64,000 nucleotides of DNA, from contig NC_060204.1 of the NCBI RefSeq assembly GCF_020623625.1, positions 908,501 to 972,500 of the forward strand, read 5' to 3'. Each line of letters starts with the position of its first letter. The stretch's first letter is position 1. The notes beneath the pieces were generated by a model that did not search any database, was not told the DNA's origin, and was given only the letters and a program-made list of their open reading frames with translations. Of the stretch, positions 29,717-39,553 are shown one piece after another. This DNA comes from Saccharomycodes ludwigii. Lineage: Eukaryota > Ascomycota > Saccharomycetes > Saccharomycodales > Saccharomycodaceae. The translations under genes were made by a program, and so were the position numbers.

Positions 29717-30238
29717 ACTTGTCCTTACATATGCATATACATGTAAATATAGAAAACATATTTACCTCACTCCTACGGTATTAAAAAATATATACCCTAT
29801 TAAACGTGAGGCATGTTTATTGATTTTTCAATGTGCTTGCTCTCAATTTCTCAACTGGCCACAACATACTTTTTTCTTTTTATTTTTATTTTTATTTTTA
29901 TTTTTTTTTCAAAATAGACAAAATAGAATAAATAAGAAAAGCAATTGTTATAAAAATAAAATAAAACAGCGACAATATATAGATATACATATATCTAATT
30001 ATATATATAATAACAACGTTTGTATAGTTTTTTCTTTTTTTAATTTTTTAATTTTTTTTTTTGTTTTTTTTTTTTTTTTTAAATGTCTTCAATTAATAAA
30101 GAAAAAAAAAATCAAAAACCAAAAAAGTAAAGAATATTTAAAACAGTACATAGTACCTTAAAAATAATTTCTTAGACATTATAAATATTAGGAACGAAAA
30201 GAATCAATCCGTTACAACAGAACCTGGGATTCATCCAT
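29717..30238. other. Convergent intergenic region BUD22 / ERG5
   Basis: No gene is seen. It is AT-rich with TTTTTA repeats (about 29877-29908), T-runs near 30050-30080 and TATATA stretches, consistent with 3' ends from both sides. A long frame running from the BUD22 tail to 30161 is low-complexity. Confidence 0.5.
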
Positions 30239-31840
30239 TCATTCAGAAATTTGACCGGTTAATGGGTCTCTCTTTTTAAAAGTTAACAACAAGTCATCTT
30301 TGGGGAAAATAGTAGCAAAAACTTTAATGGTTTCACTTAGTGGAGTAATTTCATGTTCCCAATTGGATTCCAAAGCAAATTTACCAATTAAACCGGCAAA
30401 AGTCATCATAACATATTTTTGACCTAAACAAACGTGTGGGCCTGAACCGAAAACTAACCAGTTCCTTTTAGCTTCATTAGCTTTAGAACCTTCGACCCAT
30501 CTCTCTGGAATAAAGTCATCTGGGTTTTCATAAACCTCAGGATCGTGTAAAGCAGGGTATAGAGTTGGAATCAACATTGCGCCTTTAGGGGCAGTATAGT
30601 TATCAGCGACAGGAAAGTTCTTTTTTACGACATATGGAACCATCAAAACAGGTGGTCTATAACGTAAAGTTTCTTTAATGACCATGTTAGTATATTTCAT
30701 TTTATCAATTAATGGTAGAGTTAAGCGCTCTTTTGGATTGCCATTTCTAACTTCTAATTGTTCCTCTCTAACTTTTTGCAAAACATCTGGACGATCAGCT
30801 AAGATCTGGAATAACCAACAAGCCAAAGACGAGGAAGCATCTTGGGAAGCGAATAGAAAGGTAAAGACAGCCTCACTCATTTCCCTATTAGAAAACTCTC
30901 TATGCAAAAACTTAGCATCTGGATCATCACTGGTTTTGGCATCATGAATCAATTTGGCCCAAGCATCCAAAACACAGACTGGTTTCCCATTTTTGGCAGC
31001 GTGATCTTTAGCCATTTGAGCACAACCTTCAAAAATTTTCATGGTCATATCAGCAACTTTCTTACCATACCAAGTCTTGGTGTATGGTAGAATAATTGGG
31101 AAGTTAACTAGTTCCAATGCGGCTGTAACTAAGTAGTAGTCATCAGCAACTTTTCTAATTTGATCTTTAGTGATATAATCACCGCAAAATGCCTTCAAGG
31201 ATAAAGCACACATAATTTCTCTCATTTCGTGAAAGTAAACCTGAGGTTTATAATCATTAGACTTGCTAAATTCAATAAATTTTTTGATATATTCATCCAT
31301 AACAAGCTCTTGAGATGGTAAGTATTGGGATAGAGCTTGTTGGGTGAATAGACCATTCAACGATTTTCTATAATCAGTATGTTCCTTACCGTCTAAAAAT
31401 ACCCAGTTGGAAGGTCTTAAAATCTTGATAGCAACATCAACAACACATGGCTTAACAAATTTGGGAGATTGCAAAATTTTTCTGGCCAATTCTCTAGTGC
31501 TTGCAATGACAACAAATTTGTGGAAAATAGAAACACAGGATAATGGACCGCTATCCCACTTGGCTTTATATTCCTCAAATTTAGGATCCAAACTTTCTAG
31601 AAATGGACCAATAATAGGCCAAACTTTGAAATTTGGGCCGGCAATCGAACCTTTTTTGATTTGGTAAGAAACTTGGTCCCAAACCAATCCAACAAAGATA
31701 AAAGTGAAAAAAATTTTCCAATATGATATGGTTGATAAATAGTTTAAAGCATTTAAAACAACGTTACCACTAGATGGTGATGTTGTGGTAGTAATGTTTT
31801 GGATATCTTCGACCACGTTGTCAAGTATTAAACCACTCAT
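30239..31840 (-). CDS. ERG5: C-22 sterol desaturase, cytochrome P450 CYP61 (Erg5)
   Basis: The 533-residue P450 has an N-terminal membrane anchor (about 38-56), an I-helix region with FASQDASSS, a K-helix ETLR block, and the heme-thiolate loop FGSGPHVCLGQ with ligand Cys471. The N-terminal half (GPNFKVWPIIGPFLESLDPKF) and the FGSGPHVCLG form distinguish CYP61 from the related ERG11/CYP51 enzyme. Erg5 introduces the C22-C23 double bond of ergosterol in the ER. Length matches S. cerevisiae (538). The gene is convergent with BUD22 as in S. cerevisiae. On its upstream side the conserved order stops at tRNA-Asn and a retrotransposon. Confidence 0.96.
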   Translation of the reverse strand: MSGLILDNVVEDIQNITTTTSPSSGNVVLNALNYLSTISYWKIFFTFIFVGLVWDQVSYQIKKGSIAGPNFKVWPIIGPFLESLDPKFEEYKAKWDSGPLSCVSIFHKFVVIASTRELARKILQSPKFVKPCVVDVAIKILRPSNWVFLDGKEHTDYRKSLNGLFTQQALSQYLPSQELVMDEYIKKFIEFSKSNDYKPQVYFHEMREIMCALSLKAFCGDYITKDQIRKVADDYYLVTAALELVNFPIILPYTKTWYGKKVADMTMKIFEGCAQMAKDHAAKNGKPVCVLDAWAKLIHDAKTSDDPDAKFLHREFSNREMSEAVFTFLFASQDASSSLACWLFQILADRPDVLQKVREEQLEVRNGNPKERLTLPLIDKMKYTNMVIKETLRYRPPVLMVPYVVKKNFPVADNYTAPKGAMLIPTLYPALHDPEVYENPDDFIPERWVEGSKANEAKRNWLVFGSGPHVCLGQKYVMMTFAGLIGKFALESNWEHEITPLSETIKVFATIFPKDDLLLTFKKRDPLTGQISE

Positions 31841-31860
31841 TTTAATTATTTATTTATTAA

Positions 31861-31897
<37 letters not shown>

Positions 31898-32675
31898 CTT
31901 TTTTTTAAATTTCTAACACTTTTCTAATTTTGGTTATCAATAATAGTAAAACTGACTTAGTGTTATCGTGAAAATTGATATGGAGGATAATAAGGGAGTG
32001 ATTAGAGGAAGAACAGATGAGTTGTATTGAATGATGATTAAAGTTGGGTTTATATGGAAACCAGATTGAAAAAAAAAAAAAAAAGAAAATGATTTGATAA
32101 GAAGTATAATTCGAATGTCTTTATTTATATATGTATGGAAGTCGAAGGTAAAAAAAAAAAAAAATTAAATTAAATAGAAAGAAAAGAAAAAGAAAAAGAA
32201 AAAAAAGTTAAAGAGAAAAGAAAGGAACGAAGGAAAAGTAAGGGAATGTAACCGATAGACTAAAAGTTGTCGAAAAAGTATAAGGAGAGAAAGAAAGCTA
32301 AAGTATAAAAGATTGAAATAATACGAAACGGGGAAAACCTTTTTTTATTTAATTTAATCAAAGTTTATTTTTTTCGGTTTTAAAGAACAAAAGCAGCTGG
32401 TTGTCGTTTATAAACAAAATTAAAGCTTAATATTAAGAAAATAACAAGATAATCTTTGCTTTTTTACCTTCGTTTAATTCTTGCTTTTGTTTTTAACAAA
32501 CGAAAAACAACTAAAAAATGTGATCGTTAATAACGCTGCCGTTTAAATAAACAATTTCATAATATTATAAAATAACTCATTTCCAGTCATGAGACCGCTG
32601 TTCTTTTTTACAATACAAAAATAATTAATAATCAGAAGTACATAGAAATAAAAAAAAAAAAATAAATCATATATA
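31841..32675. promoter_or_regulatory. ERG5 upstream region
   Basis: No gene is visible. It contains a TA-dinucleotide run and T-run next to the ERG5 start (31859-31896), a purine-rich stretch with many AAAG units (about 32176-32305) and A-runs. No sterol-response motif is claimed. Confidence 0.45.
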
Positions 32676-32749
32676 CGACCCCAGAGAGGGTTGAACTCTC
32701 GATCTTGCGATTAACAGTCGCACGCCTTAACCAACTTGGCCATGGAGTC
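32676..32749 (-). tRNA. tRNA-Asn(GTT)
   Basis: A 74-nt cloverleaf on the minus strand: acceptor GACTCCA with a GGGGTC 3' strand, anticodon GTT in CTGTTAATC, B box GAGTTCAACCC. It differs from S. cerevisiae tRNA-Asn by a compensated T-stem change. A retrotransposon LTR begins exactly 14 bp upstream of its mature 5' end. A TATATGAT trailer and an A-run (T-run on the RNA strand) lie downstream. Confidence 0.97.
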
Positions 32750-32763
32750 ATAACAATTGAAGA

Positions 32764-33107
32764 TATCGTAAGCGTAACTCAGCATTAGTCGTAATAATTA
32801 CGGGTTCGGATTATGGTAATTAATTTCCTGTTCTATTTAGGTCTTTACATATTATAATAATAATATATAATAAAGATTATTTAAAACTATAACTTAAATA
32901 CTTTTGATGAGTAACTTGATAATAAATCATCGCTTTATATATGATTTATTTTCACATTTATATTTGATATTAATCTTTTCCAACATTTCGTTGTTATTCT
33001 ATAAACGGCATCTTTGTTACAAAGATTTCCTATTAAGGTAATTTCCATTACGGAGACTTCCTGTATGTTGGTTGTAATATGTGTTTACTTGATTTCATAT
33101 TACGACA
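32764..33107 (-). repeat. 3' LTR of the Ty3-type element
   Basis: 344 bp, from TGTCGTAATATGAAA to GCTTACGATA on the minus strand. It carries the TATATAAAG segment and the ACCTAAATAGAAC block shared by all family-1 LTRs in the window. The end of the pol frame runs a few codons into it. Confidence 0.93.
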
Positions 33108-36100
33108 TCCTCCTCCTCCGAAACTGAGTGCTTCCAGAGTTGTTTAAAGTTTGCCAATAAGGCTGTCTTTCTGTAGTCAGGTAATTTGTTAAAAATTCTG
33201 AGTGGTATTTCTACAGATAGAGTTGGGTCGACATCGCTGAACTTTGCATACAGCTTCGTCTTATCTTCTGTGATTCCAATTACGCTAACTATTTCGGTTA
33301 ATCTAAATTCCATTTCTTTTTCAGTTCTTGGCGGATGTTTTGGGTACCTGTCTGGGTCATGTTTGAATTCTTTCAACCATTCAATGTTAATTACTCTATG
33401 TGTCTTTTTAGTACTTGGTAAATCTATTTCATAGGCGTTATCATTAATTTTCTTTACTACCTTGAAAGGTCCTAAATATATCGGTTGTATCTTCCAGTAT
33501 TTGCCTTTAACGAAGTATGCGTCTCTGTGTACTAATACATGTTGTCCTGGTTCTAATATAATTTGTATTCTCTTGTTGTTCTTGGCTACTTCATTGTTTT
33601 CAGCGTTTGCAGCTAAAAAATCTTTTGTTCGCAATTCTATTGCTTTCAATTTCTTGGCTAATTCAACTGCGGAGTCATTTTGTGCTGAACTCTCCCCCTC
33701 CGTAAATATTTGTGGTTTATTAGGAATATAACCCAAATCAACTTCAAACGGAGCAGCTCGAATACTAGATAAATAAGTCGAATTGTAACAAAATTCTAAA
33801 ATGGGCAAAAAATTATCCCATTGTTGATGATGTACGGAGCAATAGCTTTTTAACATACGACCTAAGATTTGAATAACTCTTTCAGTTTGTCCATCTGTTT
33901 GAGGATGGTTACTACTTGACATTTTTAATTGAATTCCTAATCGTTTCACTAATTCTTTGTATGCAGTGCTCATCATTCTAATATCCTTGTATGAGGTAAT
34001 AAATCGGGGAAATCCGTGGTAAGCAAAAACGTGTTTAAATAGTAAATTAATAAGTTCAATGGAACCTGTAGTGCACTTGCATGGTATAAAGTGGCATCGT
34101 TTCGAGAATCTGTCTACGACAATTAAAATAAAGTCGTTCTGACGAAATGTAAGTGGTAGTCCTGAAGCAAAGTCGATAGTAATATGTGACCATCGTCCTT
34201 TTGGAACATCTAAAGATTGTAGTAAACCTTGTGAGGCTCGTCGGTGTTGCTTCATAACTTGACAGTTGTAACAATGTGCTACGTAATCTTGTATATTCGA
34301 ATATAAACTAGGCCAATAATAGTCTTTTGCAATTTTATGAAAAGTGATATCGGCACCAAAGTGTCCTCCTAATATAGCATTGTCATGATAGTACTCTAAC
34401 ACTGAATTTCTTGCTTTTTGTGGTACACATAGTCTGTCTTTGTAATATAAGAAATTGTCTTTGTCTATTGTATATGCTTCTTGAAATTGTCTTGATGAAG
34501 TCCATTTTTTCTGATATTTCTTGAATAAATGTAAATCCATTCCTTCTGTGTTCACATTATCTATATGTTTCATTCCGTGCAAAACTGCAGCACACCAGGG
34601 GTCATTCTCATAAAGTTCAAGCCATGATTTTGCATCAATGGTATCTACTTCTAAGCTTTTACTGTCTCGCGATAGTGTGTCAGCAATATGGTTCATTGTA
34701 CCTTTTAGGTATGTCAAAGTGAAGTCGTATTCACTTAGCAGGTCTAACCAGCGGGAAATTCTTCTTGACGGTTCTTTCTTATTTTGTAATGATAAAAGTG
34801 AAATATGGTCTGTTCTTAATTCAAAATGGTTTCCATGTAGTAAATATCGGAAATGATTTAGTGCTTCAATTATTGCTAATAATTCTAATTCTCCAGGTGG
34901 GTAATTCTTTTGTGCACCTTGTAAGCTTTTACTGAAGTATCCAATAACTCCAATTAGCTTGTTGTTTTCTAATTTTTCTAATACGGCTCCAAGTCCATCA
35001 TACGATGCATCGGTAGTTAGTCTCATGTAACATTTGGGTGTATACGGGACTAATATTGGTGGTGAGCCTAGTGCTTTCTTTAAAGTTTCAACGCTTTGTG
35101 TTTGTTCGTCTGACCATTCAGTCTTCTTTGCTGTAAATTCAACTAGTGGCTTAGCTATATGACTACATCGTGGTATAAACCTTCTGTAAAAATTAATCAT
35201 TCCTAAGAATCTCTGAACACTCTTAATATCTTGGGTAACTACTAAGCTCTTAATAGCATCGGTTTTTCCTTGTAATGGTCTGATACCATCACTACTAATT
35301 TCGTGTCCTAAAAATACTACTTTTCTTTGTGCAAAATAACATTTTGATCTTTTTGCAACTAAACCATGATCTTTTAGTCTTTGTAATACTGTTTCTACGT
35401 GTTTCCAATGTTCTTCTGTATTATCACTGTGTATTAGAATATCATCTAAATAAATACAAACAAATTTTAAATCTCTGAATATGTCACTCATTAGTCTTGC
35501 AAATGTTGAAGGTGCATTTCGTAAACCAAAAGGCATAACAGTAAATTGATACTTTCCAAATGGGGTGACAAAACTAGTCAAGGGTTTGTGTTCCTTTTTC
35601 ATTGGAATTTGGTAATATCCATTTAATAGATCTAAGGTTGTGAATATTTTCGAAGATCCTAGTTTGGCAAATATAGTGTCTAGTAATGGTAAGGGAAACA
35701 AGTCTGGTTCTGTATTTTTATTCAACATTCTGTAGTCAACACATAATCTGTAATCTCCAGATTTCTTCTTTACCATGATTATGGGTGAAGCTATTGGGGC
35801 TTTGGATTCTTCTATGTATCCATCTGACAATAAGCTATCAACCATTTTCCTTGCTTCTTCTTCAAGCTTGGGTGTACTTCTGTAAGGTTGCATTTTTGGG
35901 AGTCTCTCGGGATCCTTTAGTATTATTTCATGGTGTACATTTACCAATTTATGTGTTTCAGGTAATAATTTAGTACCTACAATATCTCTAAACTTTTTCC
36001 TGAGCCATTCTGGAATAAAGTTCCATGTTTTATTTTCCTTTGTTTCAATCGTCACCTCTAATAACTCGTTCAACTGTTCTTTGTCCTCGGTTTCTATGTT

Positions 36101-36988
36101 CAACAGTTCAGGGTTTGTTTCAAGTATGGGGTTTCCGACAATAACCTTGTTGTTAATTGTGTCTAAAATATACGCATCTATTTTATATTCTTTGTCGTTA
36201 ATTGTAAAACGTACTGTTGTAGCTTTGTTCGTACCTTCTTTGGTTCCTTTAATCGCTCCACTTATACTCTGAAAGGGCGCTTTGGAAACTTCTAATCCAA
36301 TTATCTCTACTAGATTTCGGCTAATTACACTTGTTGGGGCTCCTGTATCCATCAGGACCGTTGCTAGTGTTGCATCGTTCAATAACAATTCTACTTCCCT
36401 CCTCCTTCCAATTTTAGGAGTTTTCATAATTAAGGGGTATATACGAGAGTTTTTTCTTTCTTTGAGTCTTTCTCTCATTCTGTCCATAACTTCATCCCTA
36501 TCGTCTATTTCTACGATTGGATTCGTGTCTTTTTCTATTCCTGCCGTACTGAGTTGTTCATCTGTACCGGTTTCTATTCCTTCAGCTTTTGTGTCGTTTG
36601 TAGCTGGTAATTGCGAGTTAGCATCGTAAAACACTTCTTCCTCGTCTTCGTTATAATATTGTTCAAATTTTCCTAATTCTTCAGGATCAGCGTAGGCAAA
36701 TTCTACGTGACCTTGGTATAGACTTTTTATACTATTTGGTTCTGGTCTTTGCAACGGTTGGTTGTAATTATTATTATTATTTTTTTTCTTTTTTAGTAGT
36801 AATTTTTTATTGTTTTTGTAGTTTTCTTGTTGTTTTTTCTCTTTTTTCGTAAATCTAGCGATGGTTTTTCTATTTTTCTGTGTGTTTAAACAGTTTAGTT
36901 CAATATCTCTGAGGCGTGGGAGAACTCGCGTTTCTCTTTTGACTCTTTGGACATTTAGAAGCGTAGTGTCCTGAATCACCACATTCAT
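33095..36988 (-). CDS. Retrotransposon Pol polyprotein (Ty3/Gypsy type)
   Basis: A single frame of 1297 codons. In order it shows an aspartic protease (DTGAP, about residue 215), a reverse transcriptase with YLDD (about 520), RNase H, and an integrase with an HHCC zinc finger followed by a DDE core. A C-terminal GPFKV-type region resembles the end of Gypsy integrases. The frame overlaps the upstream gag-like frame by 89 bp, the arrangement in which Ty3-family elements use programmed frameshifting to make Pol. This part looks whole. Confidence 0.94.
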   Translation of the reverse strand: MNVVIQDTTLLNVQRVKRETRVLPRLRDIELNCLNTQKNRKTIARFTKKEKKQQENYKNNKKLLLKKKKNNNNNYNQPLQRPEPNSIKSLYQGHVEFAYADPEELGKFEQYYNEDEEEVFYDANSQLPATNDTKAEGIETGTDEQLSTAGIEKDTNPIVEIDDRDEVMDRMRERLKERKNSRIYPLIMKTPKIGRRREVELLLNDATLATVLMDTGAPTSVISRNLVEIIGLEVSKAPFQSISGAIKGTKEGTNKATTVRFTINDKEYKIDAYILDTINNKVIVGNPILETNPELLNIETEDKEQLNELLEVTIETKENKTWNFIPEWLRKKFRDIVGTKLLPETHKLVNVHHEIILKDPERLPKMQPYRSTPKLEEEARKMVDSLLSDGYIEESKAPIASPIIMVKKKSGDYRLCVDYRMLNKNTEPDLFPLPLLDTIFAKLGSSKIFTTLDLLNGYYQIPMKKEHKPLTSFVTPFGKYQFTVMPFGLRNAPSTFARLMSDIFRDLKFVCIYLDDILIHSDNTEEHWKHVETVLQRLKDHGLVAKRSKCYFAQRKVVFLGHEISSDGIRPLQGKTDAIKSLVVTQDIKSVQRFLGMINFYRRFIPRCSHIAKPLVEFTAKKTEWSDEQTQSVETLKKALGSPPILVPYTPKCYMRLTTDASYDGLGAVLEKLENNKLIGVIGYFSKSLQGAQKNYPPGELELLAIIEALNHFRYLLHGNHFELRTDHISLLSLQNKKEPSRRISRWLDLLSEYDFTLTYLKGTMNHIADTLSRDSKSLEVDTIDAKSWLELYENDPWCAAVLHGMKHIDNVNTEGMDLHLFKKYQKKWTSSRQFQEAYTIDKDNFLYYKDRLCVPQKARNSVLEYYHDNAILGGHFGADITFHKIAKDYYWPSLYSNIQDYVAHCYNCQVMKQHRRASQGLLQSLDVPKGRWSHITIDFASGLPLTFRQNDFILIVVDRFSKRCHFIPCKCTTGSIELINLLFKHVFAYHGFPRFITSYKDIRMMSTAYKELVKRLGIQLKMSSSNHPQTDGQTERVIQILGRMLKSYCSVHHQQWDNFLPILEFCYNSTYLSSIRAAPFEVDLGYIPNKPQIFTEGESSAQNDSAVELAKKLKAIELRTKDFLAANAENNEVAKNNKRIQIILEPGQHVLVHRDAYFVKGKYWKIQPIYLGPFKVVKKINDNAYEIDLPSTKKTHRVINIEWLKEFKHDPDRYPKHPPRTEKEMEFRLTEIVSVIGITEDKTKLYAKFSDVDPTLSVEIPLRIFNKLPDYRKTALLANFKQLWKHSVSEEEDVVI

Positions 36989-37508
36989 AACATAATCCTT
37001 TATTTCTACATAAGCTTTCGAGGCGATTTTTCCAATAATCGTTATTCGAGTTGGACTTGTTGAAATTACGACGGTTTCTGTTATTGTAATCCCAACGTTC
37101 TGAGCTGTTGTAATTACGACGTCCTGAACTACTATTACGGTTCATATATTTGGATTGCATGGCATCGATTTCCATGGCATCCGGATCATTACTTGTTGAT
37201 GTTGGTGTATCATACCAATTTACATTATTCGTTTTAGATCCTAAGTTGTCAGCTCTCCAGGCCATCTCTTCGGCTTCTCTCAAGGTTTGCGGGTCACGAA
37301 TTCTCAATTCTCTACAAATGTCCTTTTTTAACCCAGCGATGAAAGTTACAATTAGGGCTTTTTCTGAGACAAAGTCGATAGGTAATAACAATCTAGTTTT
37401 CTCGAACTTGTCAGTGTATTCCATAACACTCTTGGTCTGTCTCATTTTATTTAAATCAAGGTACATTTGGTAAGGGTCGATAGCGGCGCTACCAGATATC
37501 GTAAGCAT
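36900..37508 (-). CDS. Retrotransposon Gag-like ORF
   Basis: It has a capsid-type segment (MRQTKSVMEYTDKFEKTR, RELRIRDPQT) and a C-terminal CCHC zinc knuckle CYECGDSGHYASKC, the nucleocapsid signature. It is rich in Asn, Ser and Arg before the knuckle. It belongs to the element at 32764-37788, and its true start is uncertain. Confidence 0.85.
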   Translation of the reverse strand: MLTISGSAAIDPYQMYLDLNKMRQTKSVMEYTDKFEKTRLLLPIDFVSEKALIVTFIAGLKKDICRELRIRDPQTLREAEEMAWRADNLGSKTNNVNWYDTPTSTSNDPDAMEIDAMQSKYMNRNSSSGRRNYNSSERWDYNNRNRRNFNKSNSNNDYWKNRLESLCRNKGLCYECGDSGHYASKCPKSQKRNASSPTPQRY

Positions 37509-37788
37509 AACTCAGGATTAGTCGTAGTAATTACGGGTTCGGATTATGGTAATTAATTTCTTGTTCTATTTAGGTCTTTACATATAATAAAGATTATTTA
37601 AAACTATAACTTAAATACTTTTGATGAGTAACTTGATAATAAATCATCGCTTTATATATGAATTATTTTCACATTTATATTTAATATTAATCTTTTCCAA
37701 CATTTCGTTGTTATTCTATAAACGGCATCTTTGTTACAAAGATTTCCTATTAAGGTAATTTCCATTACGGAGATTTCCTATTACGACA
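37497..37788 (-). repeat. 5' LTR of the Ty3-type element
   Basis: 292 bp, with the same ends as the 3' LTR and about 97% identity over the aligned parts. A primer-binding site lies two bases inside the element. The outer flank is GAAGT, shared with the next LTR. Confidence 0.9.
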
Positions 37789-37793
37789 GAAGT

Positions 37794-38183
37794 TGTAGTA
37801 ATATGAAAGCGACTAAACGCACATTATAACCAACATATGAAGAATGTCCACCGCAAGAAGTAAACGCATATTAAAACCAACATATAAAGAATGTCTACCG
37901 CAAGAAGTAAAGTAATAAATAAGTCAACCTCAAAAGTGCTACGCTCATTCAAAGCAGATCATTAAAACACTACTAAGGTGAAACAACAACGAAATGTTGG
38001 AAAAGATTAATATGAACATTAGATATAAAGTGATGATTTATTATCAAGTTACTCATCAAAAGTATTTAAGTTATAGTTTTAAATAATCTTTATTATATGT
38101 AAAGACCTAAATAGAACAGGAAATTAATTACCATAATCCGAACCCGTAATTACTACGACTAATCCTGAGTTACGCATACGATA
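37794..38183 (+). mobile_element. Solo LTR, Ty3/Gypsy type (family 1), opposite orientation
   Basis: 390 bp, from TGTAGTAATATGAAA to ACGCATACGATA, in inverted orientation relative to the adjacent element. It is bounded by perfect 5-bp repeats GAAGT (37789-37793 and 38184-38188). Its upstream part holds two 47-bp tandem copies (37815-37861 and 37862-37908). It probably inserted before the neighbouring full element, at the same target beside tRNA-Asn. Confidence 0.9.
37815..37908 (+). repeat. 47-bp tandem duplication in the LTR
   Basis: Two copies beginning AAACGCA and ending CCGCAAGAAGT, differing at a handful of positions. They lie in the part of the LTR upstream of the TATA-like segment, where the other LTRs carry different tandem repeats. 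Confidence 0.85.
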
Positions 38184-38188
38184 GAAGT

Positions 38189-38753
38189 ATTCTTATATTT
38201 GATATTTGATATTTGATATTTTATATAAAATAATAAAGGTTGTTATAAAACTATAAATCAACCATGAAGAACATCTTGAACGGATCCTTCCCTTTTATAC
38301 TTTCCCCCCATTGTTCTTGCTCTTATTCTTCTTCCATTATTTCATTTTGCATTTCGCCAATCCATGGCTAAGAATTTATTATTAATCATGCTTTCTTATT
38401 GTGTTTATGATTGTTAGTTATAATACGTATTCCTCGGCGGTTCATATCACAACAAAATTCTATTTTCTATTGCTACTCTCTTTTAATAGTAGTTACATAC
38501 AACAATAATAGGAATAATAACCATGGAAAGAACAAACTAAGATCGTCAACCATTATTATTATTTTATTTCATTTGAAGTTCTTATTTTTTTTCATTTGAA
38601 GTCCTTATTTTTTTTCAACTTAACTAATAATAATTCCTTAATACATATAGTATATATATATATATATATATATAAACGTATTTAATTTATAGTTTTTATA
38701 GGAAGAAAAAAAAAAAAAATCCTTTTCTCACACTAGACCATAGACAGTATTTC
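38189..38753. other. Intergenic between LTR and ARC18 3' end
   Basis: No gene is seen. It contains three TTTGATAT repeats (about 38198-38220), a TA-dinucleotide run (38650-38673) and a duplicated TTCATTTGAAGT-type segment (38568-38604). Faint LTR-like wording near 38225-38265 is too weak to call. Confidence 0.45.
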
Positions 38754-39553
38754 TTATAAACTTTTGTTCATGAATTTCCTCCTGGTAAATGCCAACCAAA
38801 ACTTGCTAGGATAGTTGCCAGCTCCAGTTTTAACTTGTTGCAAATTACTGTCCCAATAAACTCTTTGTAGCAATCTCATACTCAATTCTTGACGAAATTG
38901 TTGTAAATACGATCTTAATAGTTCCATAGCATTTCTATCTTGTAAAGGGACAGAATATATATTATTTAATGGAAATCCACCCTCACCAGGGACCTTAAAA
39001 TTATCCAAAGATAGATTGGTTAGAACTTTAACTGCTTCATTATAATCCATTCTATTATTCAAATGGTTTAGACAAGAATTTATATACAAAATCCCGTAGA
39101 TCAAAACTCTGTCACTTGGAGACTTGATTTCAAAGTTTTTGAAAAAAGAGTTGGCTCTAAACAAATCTAAACATTCATCTATAATATCGTAATCTGAGTT
39201 AGCAGGATAACTTGGTCCCCTGAATTGTGTATTTATTGGTAATAGAACGAAATTGCCAACAAATCTATCGTTATTGGTTACTTGAAAAGTGGAATGGTAG
39301 GCCTATTTGTAATATATATATATAAATTAGAAGCATAATCATTATAACTATTTTAATGAGCGGGGGAGGAAAGGGGGGAAAGAGAAGAGAAAGAAAGGAA
39401 GCTTTTTTTTTTCTGTTCCAATTCCCGAATCCCCTCGTATTTTTTTAGTTACAACTTTTTGAACAAATTTATGATTTTTGAATTTGTTAGTAAAATGGAG
39501 TTTTAAAAATAATAAATAGAATTTTTTTTAGTATAATGTATGCATACTGGCAT
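38754..39553 (-). CDS. ARC18: Arp2/3 complex subunit ARPC3 (Arc18), spliced
   Basis: The long exon (38754-39302) encodes ...FRANSFFKNFEIKSPSDRVLIYGILYIN... to KFWLAFTRRKFMNKSL, nearly identical to S. cerevisiae Arc18. That exon opens AYHSTFQV and has no start codon in the right place; the first internal ATG (39164) would remove 48 conserved residues. Upstream, ATGCCA (39548-39553) is followed by GTATGC (donor), TACTAAC (39486-39492 on this strand) and ...AAATAG before GCC. Splicing gives MPAYHSTF, exactly the family start, and a 184-residue protein (S. cerevisiae 178). The intron is 245 nt (39303-39547). ARPC3 is a core subunit of the actin-nucleating Arp2/3 complex. Confidence 0.9.

Larger units (their letters stand above)
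32764..37788 (-). mobile_element. Ty3/Gypsy-type LTR retrotransposon, nearly whole
   Basis: A 5.0-kb element on the minus strand, transcribed toward tRNA-Asn. Its parts are the 3' LTR (32764-33107), a purine tract beside it (33108-33119), a pol ORF, a gag-like ORF and the 5' LTR (37497-37788). A primer-binding site at 37482-37494 matches 13 nt of the 3' end of initiator tRNA-Met. The domain order protease, reverse transcriptase, RNase H, integrase is that of Metaviridae. The flanks are GAAGA and GAAGT, a probable 5-bp target duplication. The two LTRs differ by roughly 2-3% substitutions plus two length differences, so the insertion is not recent. I judge it as broken, with about one break. 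Confidence 0.95.

Noticed and set aside
29688-30161. ORF of 157 codons overlapping the BUD22 end
   Set aside because: Low-complexity Phe/Lys/Asn translation of AT-rich 3' flank.
30239-31840. ERG11 (CYP51) as identity of the P450
   Set aside because: The N-terminal half and the heme loop fit CYP61/Erg5, and the BUD22-ERG5 neighbourhood is conserved.
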